From positions 62,001-126,000 of the forward strand of contig NZ_JAGGLV010000018.1 in the NCBI RefSeq assembly GCF_017874735.1: a stretch of DNA of 64,000 nt. The letters are read 5' to 3'. This document shows, piece by piece, positions 35,401-44,920 of this stretch. Under the pieces are notes generated by a model. The model had not been told where the DNA came from, did not search any database, and saw nothing but the letters and a program-made list of their open reading frames with translations. Positions within the stretch are counted from its first letter, which is position 1; the number at the start of each line of letters is the position of its first letter. Origin of the DNA: Paenibacillus silagei (GTDB lineage Bacteria; Bacillota; Bacilli; Paenibacillales; Paenibacillaceae). A program made the translations under genes and the position numbers.

Positions 35401-36324
35401 TTATACTTCAGGGTCCCAGCGGTACTTAAGCTCACGGATCTCCTCCACCTTGGCATCCAGGCCGTTCCACGGCTCATAAGGGTTCGCGGCAATGAGTCTG
35501 GATAAGCGCAGGAACCGGTCCTTGGGCAGCTCCTGCACATAGCGGCCGATCATGCCGGAGTAGAGCAGCGCGTATCGCTTCATGCGAACCGCAGCACTGG
35601 CAACGGCCGTCATAATGTCCAGCCCCTTATCCATTTCGAGAATCTGCACCTCGTAATTCTTGACATAGCGCAGGGTGCGGTCCTTGATCAGCTCGGGACG
35701 GACCCTGGCGATCTCGCCGATATATTCAGCCAGCAGCGGCTCGAAGTCCTTCAGCAGCAGCTGCTCCAGCTCCAGCGTCATGTCCTTGCGCAGCTGGAAC
35801 CCGTGCAGCAGGGCGACACGCTGGCGGGAGATCCGGTCTCCGCGCAGCAGTACGGAGATCTCGCGCAGCTTCTCATAAGCGAGCACATCATTCTCGCGCA
35901 GTACCGTCACGGCTTCCTGGCGGTTCAGCTCCAGATCTTCCTTGATGCTGAAAATATTGCGGCCAAGCAGTTTATTCAGCGCATACAGATTTTCGTTCTG
36001 CCGTACTTTCCGCTGCGTATAGTAGACCAGTCCGGCTAATACAAGACCGCCTGCGCCGCACAGCACCATCTGCTGCAGATCCTGCCCGAAATAGATTCCG
36101 GCCAGGGTCAGCAGGAGAATAACGAGCAGCCGGGTCTGTACCTTCCGCCCGGCTAGGGACACTGCATACTTCTCCACCGGAATCAGCGCGGCGCGGCCGC
36201 AGTGGGCGCAGCGTTCCTCGCTCAGAGCGGTGTAATGGCGGCAGCGGCGGCAGATGCGCAGCTTCTCGAAGGAGTAACGGGGAGCCTTGAAGGGACGGAA
36301 GATCACCGGTTTCTTTTTACTCAC
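35401..36324 (-). CDS. Zinc-ribbon membrane protein (307 aa)
   Basis: An N-terminal zinc ribbon, CRRC...CAHC (about residues 25-42), is followed by two close membrane helices (about 60-105) and a mainly helical cytoplasmic region (about 110-307) rich in charged residues (NLYALNKLLGRNIFSIKEDLELNRQEAV; LLKDFEPLLAEYIGEIARVRPELI). GTG 36324 overlaps the stop of the 50-residue gene upstream, so the two are translationally coupled. No named family recognised. The cytoplasmic helical part could be a docking platform for the GTPases encoded on the other side of the divergent promoter. Confidence 0.75.
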   Translation of the reverse strand: MSKKKPVIFRPFKAPRYSFEKLRICRRCRHYTALSEERCAHCGRAALIPVEKYAVSLAGRKVQTRLLVILLLTLAGIYFGQDLQQMVLCGAGGLVLAGLVYYTQRKVRQNENLYALNKLLGRNIFSIKEDLELNRQEAVTVLRENDVLAYEKLREISVLLRGDRISRQRVALLHGFQLRKDMTLELEQLLLKDFEPLLAEYIGEIARVRPELIKDRTLRYVKNYEVQILEMDKGLDIMTAVASAAVRMKRYALLYSGMIGRYVQELPKDRFLRLSRLIAANPYEPWNGLDAKVEEIRELKYRWDPEV

Positions 36325-36469
36325 GGGCCGTATCTCCTCCGTTCAATGCCGCCAGCAGGCGCTCGTCGATATCCTCACGGGTGAGCGGCTTCCGCTGGCG
36401 GGACGCATATAGAATGATCTGAATCACAGCATAGAGAAACGTTATCCCGAGTATGGCGTATGTAATCAT
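36317..36469 (-). CDS. 50-residue single-pass membrane protein
   Basis: A short gene starting at ATG 36469 with GGAAGAG 5 bases upstream. The product starts MITYAILGITFLYAVIQIIL (one membrane helix) and continues with a charged tail (YASRQRKPLTREDIDERLLA, then ALNGGDTARE). Its stop overlaps the GTG start of the zinc-ribbon gene by 8 bases. The ribosome site, clear membrane topology and coupling support a real gene. It heads the minus-strand arm of the locus. Function unknown; small membrane proteins of this sort often stabilise larger complexes. Confidence 0.72.
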   Translation of the reverse strand: MITYAILGITFLYAVIQIILYASRQRKPLTREDIDERLLAALNGGDTARE

Positions 36470-36631
36470 GGAACTCTTCCTTTCTGCTCTGGTTACGGTC
36501 TTTTAATCAAATATTCAGGATTGCAGCGTATACTTAGAATAGTCTATCCGGCTCAGGATGGCGATTGCCACTAGCGGAAGTGCCGGTCCAGCGGTCACTA
36601 TGTTGATGTTTACAAGGTTTAATTATATCAT

Positions 36632-36649
36632 AATGGCATGCTATTGACA
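36632..36649. promoter_or_regulatory. Divergent promoter elements of the tubulin/vWA locus
   Basis: On the minus strand TGATATAAT (36640-36632) is a perfect extended -10, with CTGTCA about 18 bases upstream; it would transcribe the 50-residue gene and its followers. On the plus strand TTGACA (36644-36649) is a perfect -35, although the matching -10 (TACGGA near 36666) is poor; it faces the vWA gene. The two arms of the locus thus seem to share one control region. Confidence 0.45.
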
Positions 36650-36713
36650 GAATTTAGCTATGCGTTACGGATCTGCCATATCCGCCTAATTTCACACAAG
36701 AGGAGCCCTATTT

Positions 36714-38534
36714 ATGCTTCGTAACGAACGTAATTTCAGCAAGGCCAAGAATAGACTGCAGCGCATATTGCCTGTATTGCTCATGATTCTATGTATCACT
36801 GTATCCCCATATGCTGCTTCGAGAGCCAGCGCGGCTTCGGCCGCACCCTCACATATTGACGCTGTGCTGCTGATCGATGTCAGCAATTCGATGAACAAGA
36901 GCGACAAGAACAAGATAGCCAATGAAGCGATGAAGATGTTCATAGATATGCTGTCCACCCAAGGCGATAAGGTAGGCATTGTGGCCTACACCGATAAGGT
37001 GCAGCGCGAGAAGGCGCTGCTCGGCATCAAATCCGCCGGCGACAAGGAGGATCTGAAGAATTTCATCGACGGGCTTAGCCGCGGACCCTACACGGACCTG
37101 GCGGTCGGGATGGAAGAGGCGGTGAAGGTGCTGGAGAACGGCAGCGATCCCGGCCATGAGCCGATGATCGTCATGCTGGCGGACGGCAACAATGACCTGA
37201 ATGAAGCCAGCGGCCGCAAGCAATCCGATTCCGACAAGGAGCTGAAGGCGGCAGTAGAGGCTGCCAAGCAGAAGGGGTATCCCGTATATACCATAGGGCT
37301 GAATGCGGACGGCAAGCTGAACAAGAATATTCTGGCCGGACTGTCCAGCGAGACAGGCGGCAAGGCGTTCACCACGAATTCCGCCGATGATCTGCCGCAG
37401 ATTCTCAGCGAGATTTTTGCCAGCCATTTGAAGCTGAAGGTGGTGCCGGTGCCGTCCATTACGGCAAACGGCGATTATCAGGAAGTTACGGTCAATGTGC
37501 CTAATGGCAGCGTGCTTGAAGCGAATATCTCGATCATGTCCTCGAAGCCGGTGACGGCGAAGCTCAGTAATCCTGCGGGGAAGGAAGTAGCGATTCCCTC
37601 CGATAAAGTGCTGTTATCCAAGTCGTCCAGCTATACGCTGATCAAGCTGCTGTCGCCGGAGGAGGGAGACTGGAAGCTCCAGGTCAAGGGAGTGCCGAAG
37701 GACAAGATCGATATTAACCTGGTATTCAACTACGATCTGGAGCTGAAGCTGGATGCTCTGCCCTCCAAGTCTTACGGCAAAGGCGATACGGTGGATATCT
37801 CCTCGCATCTGTTCAGCAATGGAACAGAGGTAACGGAGAGCAGCCTGTACCAGGATATGAAGGCCGTGCTGCTGGTTACAGATAAGGACACCGGCCAGGT
37901 ACAGGAGATTCCGCTGGATAACTCGGGCGCCGAGTTCAAGGGTGCTTTTGAAATCAAGGATAATCATGAATACGAGCTGAAGGTCCGGGCCGAAGAGAGC
38001 AGCTTCTATCGGGAGAGCGATGTGCTGACCATCAATGCCAAGACGGGAACAGTGGCGACCACCCCGCCGTCAGCAGGCACTCCTGCGGGCGAAGAGCCTG
38101 CTGAGGAGAAGACCTCGAACACGCTGTACTATATCATCGGCGGCATTGTGCTGCTACTGGCTGCTGCCGCCGCATTCTGGCTGCTGCGCAGCAAGGCTAA
38201 CCGGGGGTTCGTCGGGCAACTGGTGGTGGAAGTGGTGGACGGCAACACCGGAGAGAAAACCTATCCGCAGTACAAGAAGCTCGCTGCCTTCCGCGGCAAG
38301 TTCACTCTGCACCAGCTCCTGCAGCTTGCTCCTGAGCTTAAGGAGAGCGAGAAGCTGATCTTCACCCCGGGAACCCATGACCGGCTCCTGCTGCGCGGGG
38401 GCGAAGGGATCTCGGTGGAGCGCTCGGGGCGTGCTGTTGATACCTCGCGGGGCCTGGAGATGAAGAGCGGTGACCGGGTAACGGTCTCTCTGCAGACGGT
38501 AGACAAGACGATTCTATTGGAATATTTGATCTGA
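36714..38534 (+). CDS. vWA-domain membrane protein with cytosolic C-terminal domain
   Basis: 606 residues. A signal peptide (about 1-42) is followed by a von Willebrand factor A domain with a MIDAS motif starting at D55 (LLIDVSNSMNKS), a downstream Thr (YTDLAVGMEEA) and LADGNND. A beta-sandwich region (about 240-445) comes next, then an Ala/Pro linker, one membrane helix (about 473-492, TLYYIIGGIVLLLAAAAAFWLL) and a 110-residue cytosolic beta-rich domain (FVGQLVVEVVDGNTGEK to the end). The layout puts a metal-dependent binding domain outside and a small domain inside. GAGGAG precedes the ATG. It is followed 85 bases later by the tubulin-like gene. Confidence 0.85.
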   Translation: MLRNERNFSKAKNRLQRILPVLLMILCITVSPYAASRASAASAAPSHIDAVLLIDVSNSMNKSDKNKIANEAMKMFIDMLSTQGDKVGIVAYTDKVQREKALLGIKSAGDKEDLKNFIDGLSRGPYTDLAVGMEEAVKVLENGSDPGHEPMIVMLADGNNDLNEASGRKQSDSDKELKAAVEAAKQKGYPVYTIGLNADGKLNKNILAGLSSETGGKAFTTNSADDLPQILSEIFASHLKLKVVPVPSITANGDYQEVTVNVPNGSVLEANISIMSSKPVTAKLSNPAGKEVAIPSDKVLLSKSSSYTLIKLLSPEEGDWKLQVKGVPKDKIDINLVFNYDLELKLDALPSKSYGKGDTVDISSHLFSNGTEVTESSLYQDMKAVLLVTDKDTGQVQEIPLDNSGAEFKGAFEIKDNHEYELKVRAEESSFYRESDVLTINAKTGTVATTPPSAGTPAGEEPAEEKTSNTLYYIIGGIVLLLAAAAAFWLLRSKANRGFVGQLVVEVVDGNTGEKTYPQYKKLAAFRGKFTLHQLLQLAPELKESEKLIFTPGTHDRLLLRGGEGISVERSGRAVDTSRGLEMKSGDRVTVSLQTVDKTILLEYLI

Positions 38535-38619
38535 TAAGCAGGCTAAGTGTATGCTCCCGAAGCGATCATGCGAAGTGATTCGGGATGTGTAGGCTATCAC
38601 AACTTTTGGGGGAGAACCT

Positions 38620-41600
38620 ATGAAACCGGTAGTAAGAGAACATATTCAACAGCTGGATGTATCGCTTGGCGGAGGAATCGTCAGCGACAAGATCAGAGTG
38701 GATACCATCGACAACCCGATCCTCATTATCGGGCTTGGCGGCACGGGCATCGATGCCCTGCTGCGGCTCAAATACCAGATTAACCGCCGCTTCAAGCTGC
38801 CTGAAGATCCGTTGTCCAAGAAGAAACGGGATAAGCCCGACAACGTGGAGTTCCTGGCGTTCGAGACCAATGAACAGGACCGCGGCAAAAAATACAAGGG
38901 CATCGGCCTCGACCCGCAGAATGAATTCGTGCTGCTGGCCAATGCCGAGATCGGCGGACTGCTGCAGAACCGCAGCATCCTGGATTCTTACATTACAGAC
39001 TGGCTGTCGCCGGAGCTGAGCATCACAGACGGGATGAACGGAGCCGCCGGGGTGCGTCAGGCCGGACGCTTGCTGCTGTTCACGAAGATCAACCAGGTGG
39101 TTGCCGCCATCGACAAGAAGATCAAGACGCTGTCTGTCGGCACCAGCAAGAAGCTCATGGTCTTCCTGCTTACCGGTCTGTCCGGCGGAACCGGCAGCGG
39201 GGCGTTCCTGGATATTGCCTACATCGTGCGCGGCATTATTGAACGTGACTACGGCGCAGCCGGGATAGACCGTGTCAATACGCTGGGCTATCTGTTCACA
39301 CCGGATGTCAATCTGTCCAACAAGAGCCTCAGCGAGCATACCCGCGAATATATCCGCAAGAACGGGTATGCCGCGCTCAAAGAGCTGGACTACTGGATGA
39401 ACGTGGACAGCCGGGGCGAACGCTTCCGCCAGAAGTACGGCAATATTCTTAGCGTCAACTCGCCGCTGCCGCCGTTCAATCTCTGTCATCTCATCTCCGC
39501 AACGAATACGGAAGGCAAGCTGCTGGAGAACGCCTACGATTACTGCATGAACGTGACGGCTGAGAACATCACCAACTTCATGGCCAGTGAAGAGAAGGCC
39601 TCCGGCGAGGAGTTTGCCATCCATGACTATATCAGCAACATCCGCACGAACATTGCCCAGATGAACAAGACCTATCCTGCCAACTATGAATACAACATTA
39701 TCGGGGCATCCTCGGCCGTGCTGCCGATTGAGGAAATGACAACTTACCTGGCTTACCGTCTCTTCGACAAAATGGACAAGATGTTCCATCACGCCCCGAA
39801 TCAGGAGGATGTGGAGAAGATGGCACGCAAGCTCGGCATCGATCTTGATACGATGATCAAGACGTTCGAGTCCCGTGTGCCGGAGCCGCTGCCGGGTTAT
39901 CAGAACAGCGAGCGCCTCAGCCATGCCAATGTCGTCAAGAATCAGGTCGTCAGCATGGATACGGAGCTGGAGCAGAACTTCCTGGCCCGTGCGCGTGAGG
40001 AATATATCAAATCCAAGAAGCAGCTTCCGGGTGAGATTGCCGGACGGTTCGGCGAAGAGCTGGAGCGCATCTTCCTGCATCCTGAGCAGGGGCCGTTCTA
40101 TGTGTCGCGGCTGCTGTACACCGAGAAGGGCTTCTGCATCCTGAAGCTGATCCAGTCTTATATTGAAGCGCTGCGCGAGAGTCTCTTGCGCCTGCCGCGT
40201 GATATTGAGACCGCACAGGAGAGTGCAGAGGATAAGCTGGGCGATGCGCGGAGCGCTTTTGTGTCCAAGGAGAAGAAGAAGAACGCCTATATTGAAGCCA
40301 AAATCAATGAATACTGGCTGCATGCCGATGTGGAGCGCACCGAACAGATGATCCAGTTCTATGAGGATCTGTATGAGCTGTTGAATGAAGAGAACAGCCG
40401 GATCTACGGTGTGTTCACCGAGATTCTGACCGCGCTCAGCTCGATCTTCGAGAAGAACGGCGACATTCTGATTAACGGCGAAGAGCAGGCCGACCACAAG
40501 GGCAACAAAACCTACTATTGGAATATCGTCAACGTGCCGGATATCTCGGCGACCATCTCCAAAATCATGGACCAGAAGGACGGCGATGATCTGATCCGTG
40601 ACTTCACACGTGAGATGCTGAAGCATTCCGGGCGCTGGGTAAGGGAGCAGGAGATTGATATTGTCCGCTCCATATCCGAGTTCCTCAGCGACAAGTTCGG
40701 GGACCTCATTACCCGTTCGATGGAGGATTTCCTGGTGATGAAATACGGGCGCGAGGAGCCGCTGGATAAGTTCGTGGAGCGGATTATTGCCGGACGTCTG
40801 GATGAGGATGCGGTGCCGATTTTCCACCTCAGCAACAGCTCTGGCAGCCTGCACTTCCCGTCGTGGGGCTTCGTCTCCGTACCGGTGAAGGCACCGGGGA
40901 TTCTGAAGGGTATCCGTAATTATCAGAACAATGCACTCGGCAAATCGCAGTTCACGATCAAGGAGAGCGAGGTCAAGAACCGTATTTTCTGGCTGAATAC
41001 ACGCAACGGGGTGCCGCTGTTCGTATATACGCCGCTGCGGGTGTATGAGGAGAACTACGAGCGGACCATTCTCGACAAGGAAGGCATCGGCCGCCATCTG
41101 GTGATGACCGATAAGGACAACTGGACCTATCTGCCTTCGCCGATCCCGGAGAAGTCCTGGGGCGATACGTATGCGAATCCGCGGGTTCGTGAGTACAATG
41201 CCAGAGTGCGGGCAGATTTCGGCCGGGCACTGGAGTCCGGTGTGATCATAGAGAAGGGTGTGGACGAGAACACCAGCAGCCGCTTCTCCGTGATCTTCAC
41301 GAAGCCGCTGGATCTGGGCAAGCTGCTGGGTGCTTATGATCTGCAGCTGGATGCGCCGCGTCCGAATCTGGGTGAAGTGCGCAAGGCCGCTGAGGAGCTC
41401 AAAGCACTCCGCACAGCAGGTATTGAACGTGAAGCCGTGAAGGATATCTTCGGCAGTATTAATCTGGAGCTGGCCCAGGAGAACCTGATCCGTTCCCCGC
41501 AGCTCATCGCCCGTGTCCGTGAGGAGCTGGCGAAATACGATGCGCTGGCGGCCAAATCTGCGGAACTGGAAGCGCTGGTGCATCAGCATCTGGATGAAGA

Positions 41601-42009
41601 CAAATGGCTGGACCAGTTCATTGAGGCGTTGTACACCGATACCATTACCAAAAAAGGCGCGCTCTATGTCTATGACCGTGACGAGGACGAGGATGCCTGG
41701 GAGCCGTTCGCGAATCTGATGAAGGAACGCAGCTATGTGGAGTATGCCGTCTACCGCCATTTCCGTGAGCTGGATGAGAAAAGCCGCAGTCTCCTGCTCC
41801 GCAAGGCAGCGCGCCGGGCCGGAGAAATGACGGCAGCCGAAGATGTAACTCCGCTGCTGTATAAGCTGGAAGGGATGTATGTCTCGTTCCTGGAGGCACG
41901 TGATGCTCTGGAATATGAGCGGGTAGAGCATGCCAACGGAGATGAAATGTACGGCTTCTACAAGAGCCTGACCGGCAAGCTTGGCAGCATCCGCAGAAAG
42001 CTGAAGTAG
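38620..42009 (+). CDS. Tubulin-like GTPase (Tubulin_2 family)
   Basis: 1129 residues. The first 370 form a tubulin/FtsZ-type nucleotide-binding domain: LIIGLGGTGIDALLRLKYQI (residues 35-54) at the first phosphate loop and LLTGLSGGTGSGAFLDIAY with the T4 signature SGGTGSG at 188-194, followed by NTLGYLFTPDV. The remaining 750 residues are largely helical with coiled-coil stretches (about 500-620) and no membrane segment. This matches the bacterial tubulin-like proteins (Pfam Tubulin_2) described from comparative genomics, not FtsZ itself, which is about 380 residues. It probably assembles or switches with GTP. It is the second gene of the plus-strand arm, with the next gene only 4 bases away. 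Confidence 0.85.
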   Translation: MKPVVREHIQQLDVSLGGGIVSDKIRVDTIDNPILIIGLGGTGIDALLRLKYQINRRFKLPEDPLSKKKRDKPDNVEFLAFETNEQDRGKKYKGIGLDPQNEFVLLANAEIGGLLQNRSILDSYITDWLSPELSITDGMNGAAGVRQAGRLLLFTKINQVVAAIDKKIKTLSVGTSKKLMVFLLTGLSGGTGSGAFLDIAYIVRGIIERDYGAAGIDRVNTLGYLFTPDVNLSNKSLSEHTREYIRKNGYAALKELDYWMNVDSRGERFRQKYGNILSVNSPLPPFNLCHLISATNTEGKLLENAYDYCMNVTAENITNFMASEEKASGEEFAIHDYISNIRTNIAQMNKTYPANYEYNIIGASSAVLPIEEMTTYLAYRLFDKMDKMFHHAPNQEDVEKMARKLGIDLDTMIKTFESRVPEPLPGYQNSERLSHANVVKNQVVSMDTELEQNFLARAREEYIKSKKQLPGEIAGRFGEELERIFLHPEQGPFYVSRLLYTEKGFCILKLIQSYIEALRESLLRLPRDIETAQESAEDKLGDARSAFVSKEKKKNAYIEAKINEYWLHADVERTEQMIQFYEDLYELLNEENSRIYGVFTEILTALSSIFEKNGDILINGEEQADHKGNKTYYWNIVNVPDISATISKIMDQKDGDDLIRDFTREMLKHSGRWVREQEIDIVRSISEFLSDKFGDLITRSMEDFLVMKYGREEPLDKFVERIIAGRLDEDAVPIFHLSNSSGSLHFPSWGFVSVPVKAPGILKGIRNYQNNALGKSQFTIKESEVKNRIFWLNTRNGVPLFVYTPLRVYEENYERTILDKEGIGRHLVMTDKDNWTYLPSPIPEKSWGDTYANPRVREYNARVRADFGRALESGVIIEKGVDENTSSRFSVIFTKPLDLGKLLGAYDLQLDAPRPNLGEVRKAAEELKALRTAGIEREAVKDIFGSINLELAQENLIRSPQLIARVREELAKYDALAAKSAELEALVHQHLDEDKWLDQFIEALYTDTITKKGALYVYDRDEDEDAWEPFANLMKERSYVEYAVYRHFRELDEKSRSLLLRKAARRAGEMTAAEDVTPLLYKLEGMYVSFLEARDALEYERVEHANGDEMYGFYKSLTGKLGSIRRKLK

Positions 42010-42013
42010 GCCT

Positions 42014-44440
42014 ATGATCAGAGATCAAGCCTTACAATATGCTGAGCAATACGCTGCCCAGGAGGAAGCACAGCATCATAAGGGGGATGGGCGCAGCAGT
42101 ATCCATTACCCTGCGCTGTTCCTGTTCCTGGGCGATAAGGTGACCCCGGCCATCGGTCCGGTGCTGGAACGCTGCCAGCGTAAATGGGACAACGCAGGCG
42201 GCGTAATGGCACTGCATGCCGGTTCGCATAACGGCAGCGGCAGTACGCAGGAGAAGGAGGGGGTCAAGGGGCGGATCGGCAGCGGTAACAGCAGTGTCCA
42301 TGAACGCGTGATGCACATGACCCTGCCGGATACGGCAGGGCGTGATCCGCGTACGGTCCGGCGTGAGCTGTACCGTGAATTTCATGAGGATAGCCAGTAT
42401 TTAGCCGGAATGAACCGGACGCTGCGTCAGTTAAGCAACAGCATAGCGGATTACGGGCGGCTGTATTCTTCTTTTGACGTCATCCATCTGTCTGTCATTA
42501 CACGGGTCGATGACCCGCAGAATGTGCTGTTGCCGGAGATCGTGCTGCTGGCCCGCGCAATTCTCAGCCAGTCGTTCAAATCGGTACAGATTGATCTGTA
42601 CGCGCTGATTAACGAACGTGAGCAGGGGGATAACTTCGGCTATTCCAGCTCGGTCGGGCTGGCTTGTCTGCGTGAGCTGGACGGGATGCAGGCGGCGGAT
42701 TATGCCTTAAGCGCTCCGCTGCTGGTGACGGAGGAAGGGCTGTCCATTCCCGTGACGCATGGTCCTTCTCCGCTGTTCGATCTGGTCTATCTGCTCTCCG
42801 ACAAGAATGAGCGCGGACTGATGTCGGTCCATGGCATGGACGACAATTACGAGATTATCGCCCACATCAGCCTGCTGAAGAACCGGGTCCGGCCTGCGGC
42901 CGATCAGGCCTCCGGGCACGGCGGCTACAATAATATGACGTTCAAAAGCGGCATCCGCGGCAGCACAGGCAGACAAGGCTATGCGTCTGCCGGCTTCTCG
43001 GCGGTGCGGCGGCCGAACCGCCAGATTGCACTGGCGGTGCTGTACCATGCACTGCATTATCTGTCCGGGCGGCTGCGTGCAGGCCATACCCGGAGTCTTA
43101 AGGAGCGGCAGGCGATGCTTGGCCTTGGAGCGGATACCCTGCGGGACCGCGCGGCGGAATTGCTGCCGGAGCAGTCCGCTCTCGCCGAGATGACCGGGCT
43201 GATGAGCCACGGACACCCGTCCTATTCACAGCTGCGGATGCTCTCGCTGCGCGAGGCTGAGGAGCTGCTGTTCGGGGAAGGGGCGCAGGCTTACTTCCGC
43301 AGTAATTTTGCGGAGGTGTCTGCTCGTAGGGCTGCCGGGATTGATCCGGCCCGGGAGTGGGCCGGAGTGCTGGCTGCCGAGGAGGCGGGAGCCTCCCCGG
43401 TCACCTTCTACCAGCTGGCGGAATGGACCAGTGAGAAGACAGGTGAGGGAGGCAGCGTCCTGCAGGCCTTGCGCCAGCATATGGGCGGACTACGTTCCGC
43501 TCTGCTCTCCGGTCAGGAGGAGCTGGAGCGGCTCTATGCGGAGAGCGTGGAGCGCCAGCCGTTCCAGCGGGTGCCGCTGCTGGACAAACGGACGGTGCGC
43601 AATTTCATTCATTACCTGTTCGAGTCCGTCTACGGCAAGAAGTATGAGCTTCTGCTGCTGGAGAGCGAGCTGGCCCTCTGTCTCCGCTATGACGCTGCAC
43701 TGGAGCAGCTGCATGCAGACAGCAAGACCAAGGTTGCGAAGATGGAAGCACTGGAGGAGGAGCTGCAGAGTGTCGCTCTGGCCAGCATCGGCCGCAGCAA
43801 GGAGACGGTAGATCAGAATATTATGGAGTACTACCGCACGGTGACGGATGAGGTTATGAAGGACATCGAGAACCGGCGCGGGGCGGGGATCTTCTTCAGC
43901 GAGCGGTTCATGGGCAGTCTCTCCGGGCTGCTGGTGAACGGAGGCGGCCAGGCGGTGGCTGAGCGGCTGATCGGGCTGTGCCGCCGGGAGCTGCTTACGG
44001 CGGGGCCGTTCACGCTCCCGTTCGAGGAGGAGCTGCTGCGGCGCGCCAATGTTGCAGCAGCTTACGAGAACCGGGATATCGTCTCCAAGGAGGAGCTGTT
44101 CAAGCAGCTCTACCGCAGTCTGGAGGAGGAGGCGGCGATGAATGTCCGCCTGTTCGAGTACACGCAGGAGCACCGCCACGAGGAGAAGTACTTCTTCGGC
44201 GACAGCTCCTCTGAATTCTTGCGTTATGCCTTCAGTGCAGACGAGACCACCCGCATCTACCGGCTCGGCTTCGTACATGAGCAGCGCCGCAGCGGCGTGG
44301 AGAAGCTGAACCTGATGGGCGGCTTCCACCTGGAGGATCTGCTCTACTACCGCAACGGCAAGGTCTATTACGAGACTTATGCCGGCAACGGATACCAGCT
44401 CCACGGTCTGGAAGAAGAGCAGCTGCCGGAGATGAGATGA
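42014..44440 (+). CDS. Large protein, possible degenerate tubulin-like partner (808 aa)
   Basis: No membrane segment or signal. Start ATG 42014 follows the tubulin-like stop by 4 bases, so the two are coupled. The order of elements resembles the tubulin-like neighbour: YPALFLFLGDKVTPAIGPVLERC (first strand and helix), then DVIHLSVITRVDDPQNVLLPEI (strand and T4 position), a helix, QIDLYALIN (strand) and SVGLACLRELDGMQ. The last segment lines up with GYAALKELDYWMN of the neighbour. The GGTGSG loop is replaced by VDDPQNV, so GTP binding would be lost. The C-terminal 450 residues are helical. This relationship is my inference; otherwise the protein is unassigned. Confidence 0.7.
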   Translation: MIRDQALQYAEQYAAQEEAQHHKGDGRSSIHYPALFLFLGDKVTPAIGPVLERCQRKWDNAGGVMALHAGSHNGSGSTQEKEGVKGRIGSGNSSVHERVMHMTLPDTAGRDPRTVRRELYREFHEDSQYLAGMNRTLRQLSNSIADYGRLYSSFDVIHLSVITRVDDPQNVLLPEIVLLARAILSQSFKSVQIDLYALINEREQGDNFGYSSSVGLACLRELDGMQAADYALSAPLLVTEEGLSIPVTHGPSPLFDLVYLLSDKNERGLMSVHGMDDNYEIIAHISLLKNRVRPAADQASGHGGYNNMTFKSGIRGSTGRQGYASAGFSAVRRPNRQIALAVLYHALHYLSGRLRAGHTRSLKERQAMLGLGADTLRDRAAELLPEQSALAEMTGLMSHGHPSYSQLRMLSLREAEELLFGEGAQAYFRSNFAEVSARRAAGIDPAREWAGVLAAEEAGASPVTFYQLAEWTSEKTGEGGSVLQALRQHMGGLRSALLSGQEELERLYAESVERQPFQRVPLLDKRTVRNFIHYLFESVYGKKYELLLLESELALCLRYDAALEQLHADSKTKVAKMEALEEELQSVALASIGRSKETVDQNIMEYYRTVTDEVMKDIENRRGAGIFFSERFMGSLSGLLVNGGGQAVAERLIGLCRRELLTAGPFTLPFEEELLRRANVAAAYENRDIVSKEELFKQLYRSLEEEAAMNVRLFEYTQEHRHEEKYFFGDSSSEFLRYAFSADETTRIYRLGFVHEQRRSGVEKLNLMGGFHLEDLLYYRNGKVYYETYAGNGYQLHGLEEEQLPEMR

Positions 44441-44640
44441 GTAGCGAATAGATGGGATGAGTGCTGATGAGCAGAGCCGGGATGAGATGAGCGGAGTGCT
44501 GTGAGCGGAGACTAGATTAGATTAGATTAGTGGAGTGCTGATGAGCGGAGACTAGATTAGATGAGTGCTATGACAAACTATTATATTAAGTCAGACTATC
44601 ACAATCATATTAGGTCAGGCTAACACAACCGCAGGATCTA
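44441..44640. repeat. Low-complexity intergenic DNA with short repeats
   Basis: GATGAG and GAGCGGAG words recur; GAGCGGAGACTAGATTAG occurs at 44503 and 44543. Further on, TATTAAGTCAGACTATCACAA (44584) and TATTAGGTCAGGCTAACACA (44608) are a 24-base direct repeat. No gene seen. It opens a 948-base gene-free stretch inside the locus (44441-45388). Confidence 0.6.
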
Positions 44641-44690
44641 TAGTCCACGCGAGTTCGGCGGCTGACCGTGTGCTGGATGGCGGGATGAGA

Positions 44691-44868
44691 GGGATAAATC
44701 CCTTTAATGCTGCTGAAAGTGGGCCGGATGGTGGAAAGAGAGGGATAAATCCCTTTAATGCTGGTGGAAAGTGGGCCGAATGGCGGAAATAGAGGGATAA
44801 ATCCCTTTAATGCTGGTGAAAGTAGGCCAGATGGCGGAAAGAGAGGGATAAATCCCTTTAATGCTGAC
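44691..44868. repeat. Tandem array, four copies of a 51-bp unit with a palindrome
   Basis: GGGATAAATCCCTTTAATGC occurs at 44691, 44742, 44794 and 44845 (spacings 51, 52, 51). Each unit contains the palindrome GGGAT-AA-ATCCC and is followed by TG(C/G)TG...GAAAGTGGGCCGGATGG. Non-coding; the open frames through it lack ribosome sites. Confidence 0.88.
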
Positions 44869-44920
44869 GAGTGTCGGTAATAGTGATCTCGATTTCGCCG
44901 TACGCGCGCCAGATGAGCAA

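Noticed and set aside
38566..41931. 1121-codon open frame on the minus strand
   Set aside because: It is antisense to the tubulin-like gene, has a composition rich in Gln, His and Arg with no recognisable domain and no ribosome site, and depends on the codon bias of the real gene.
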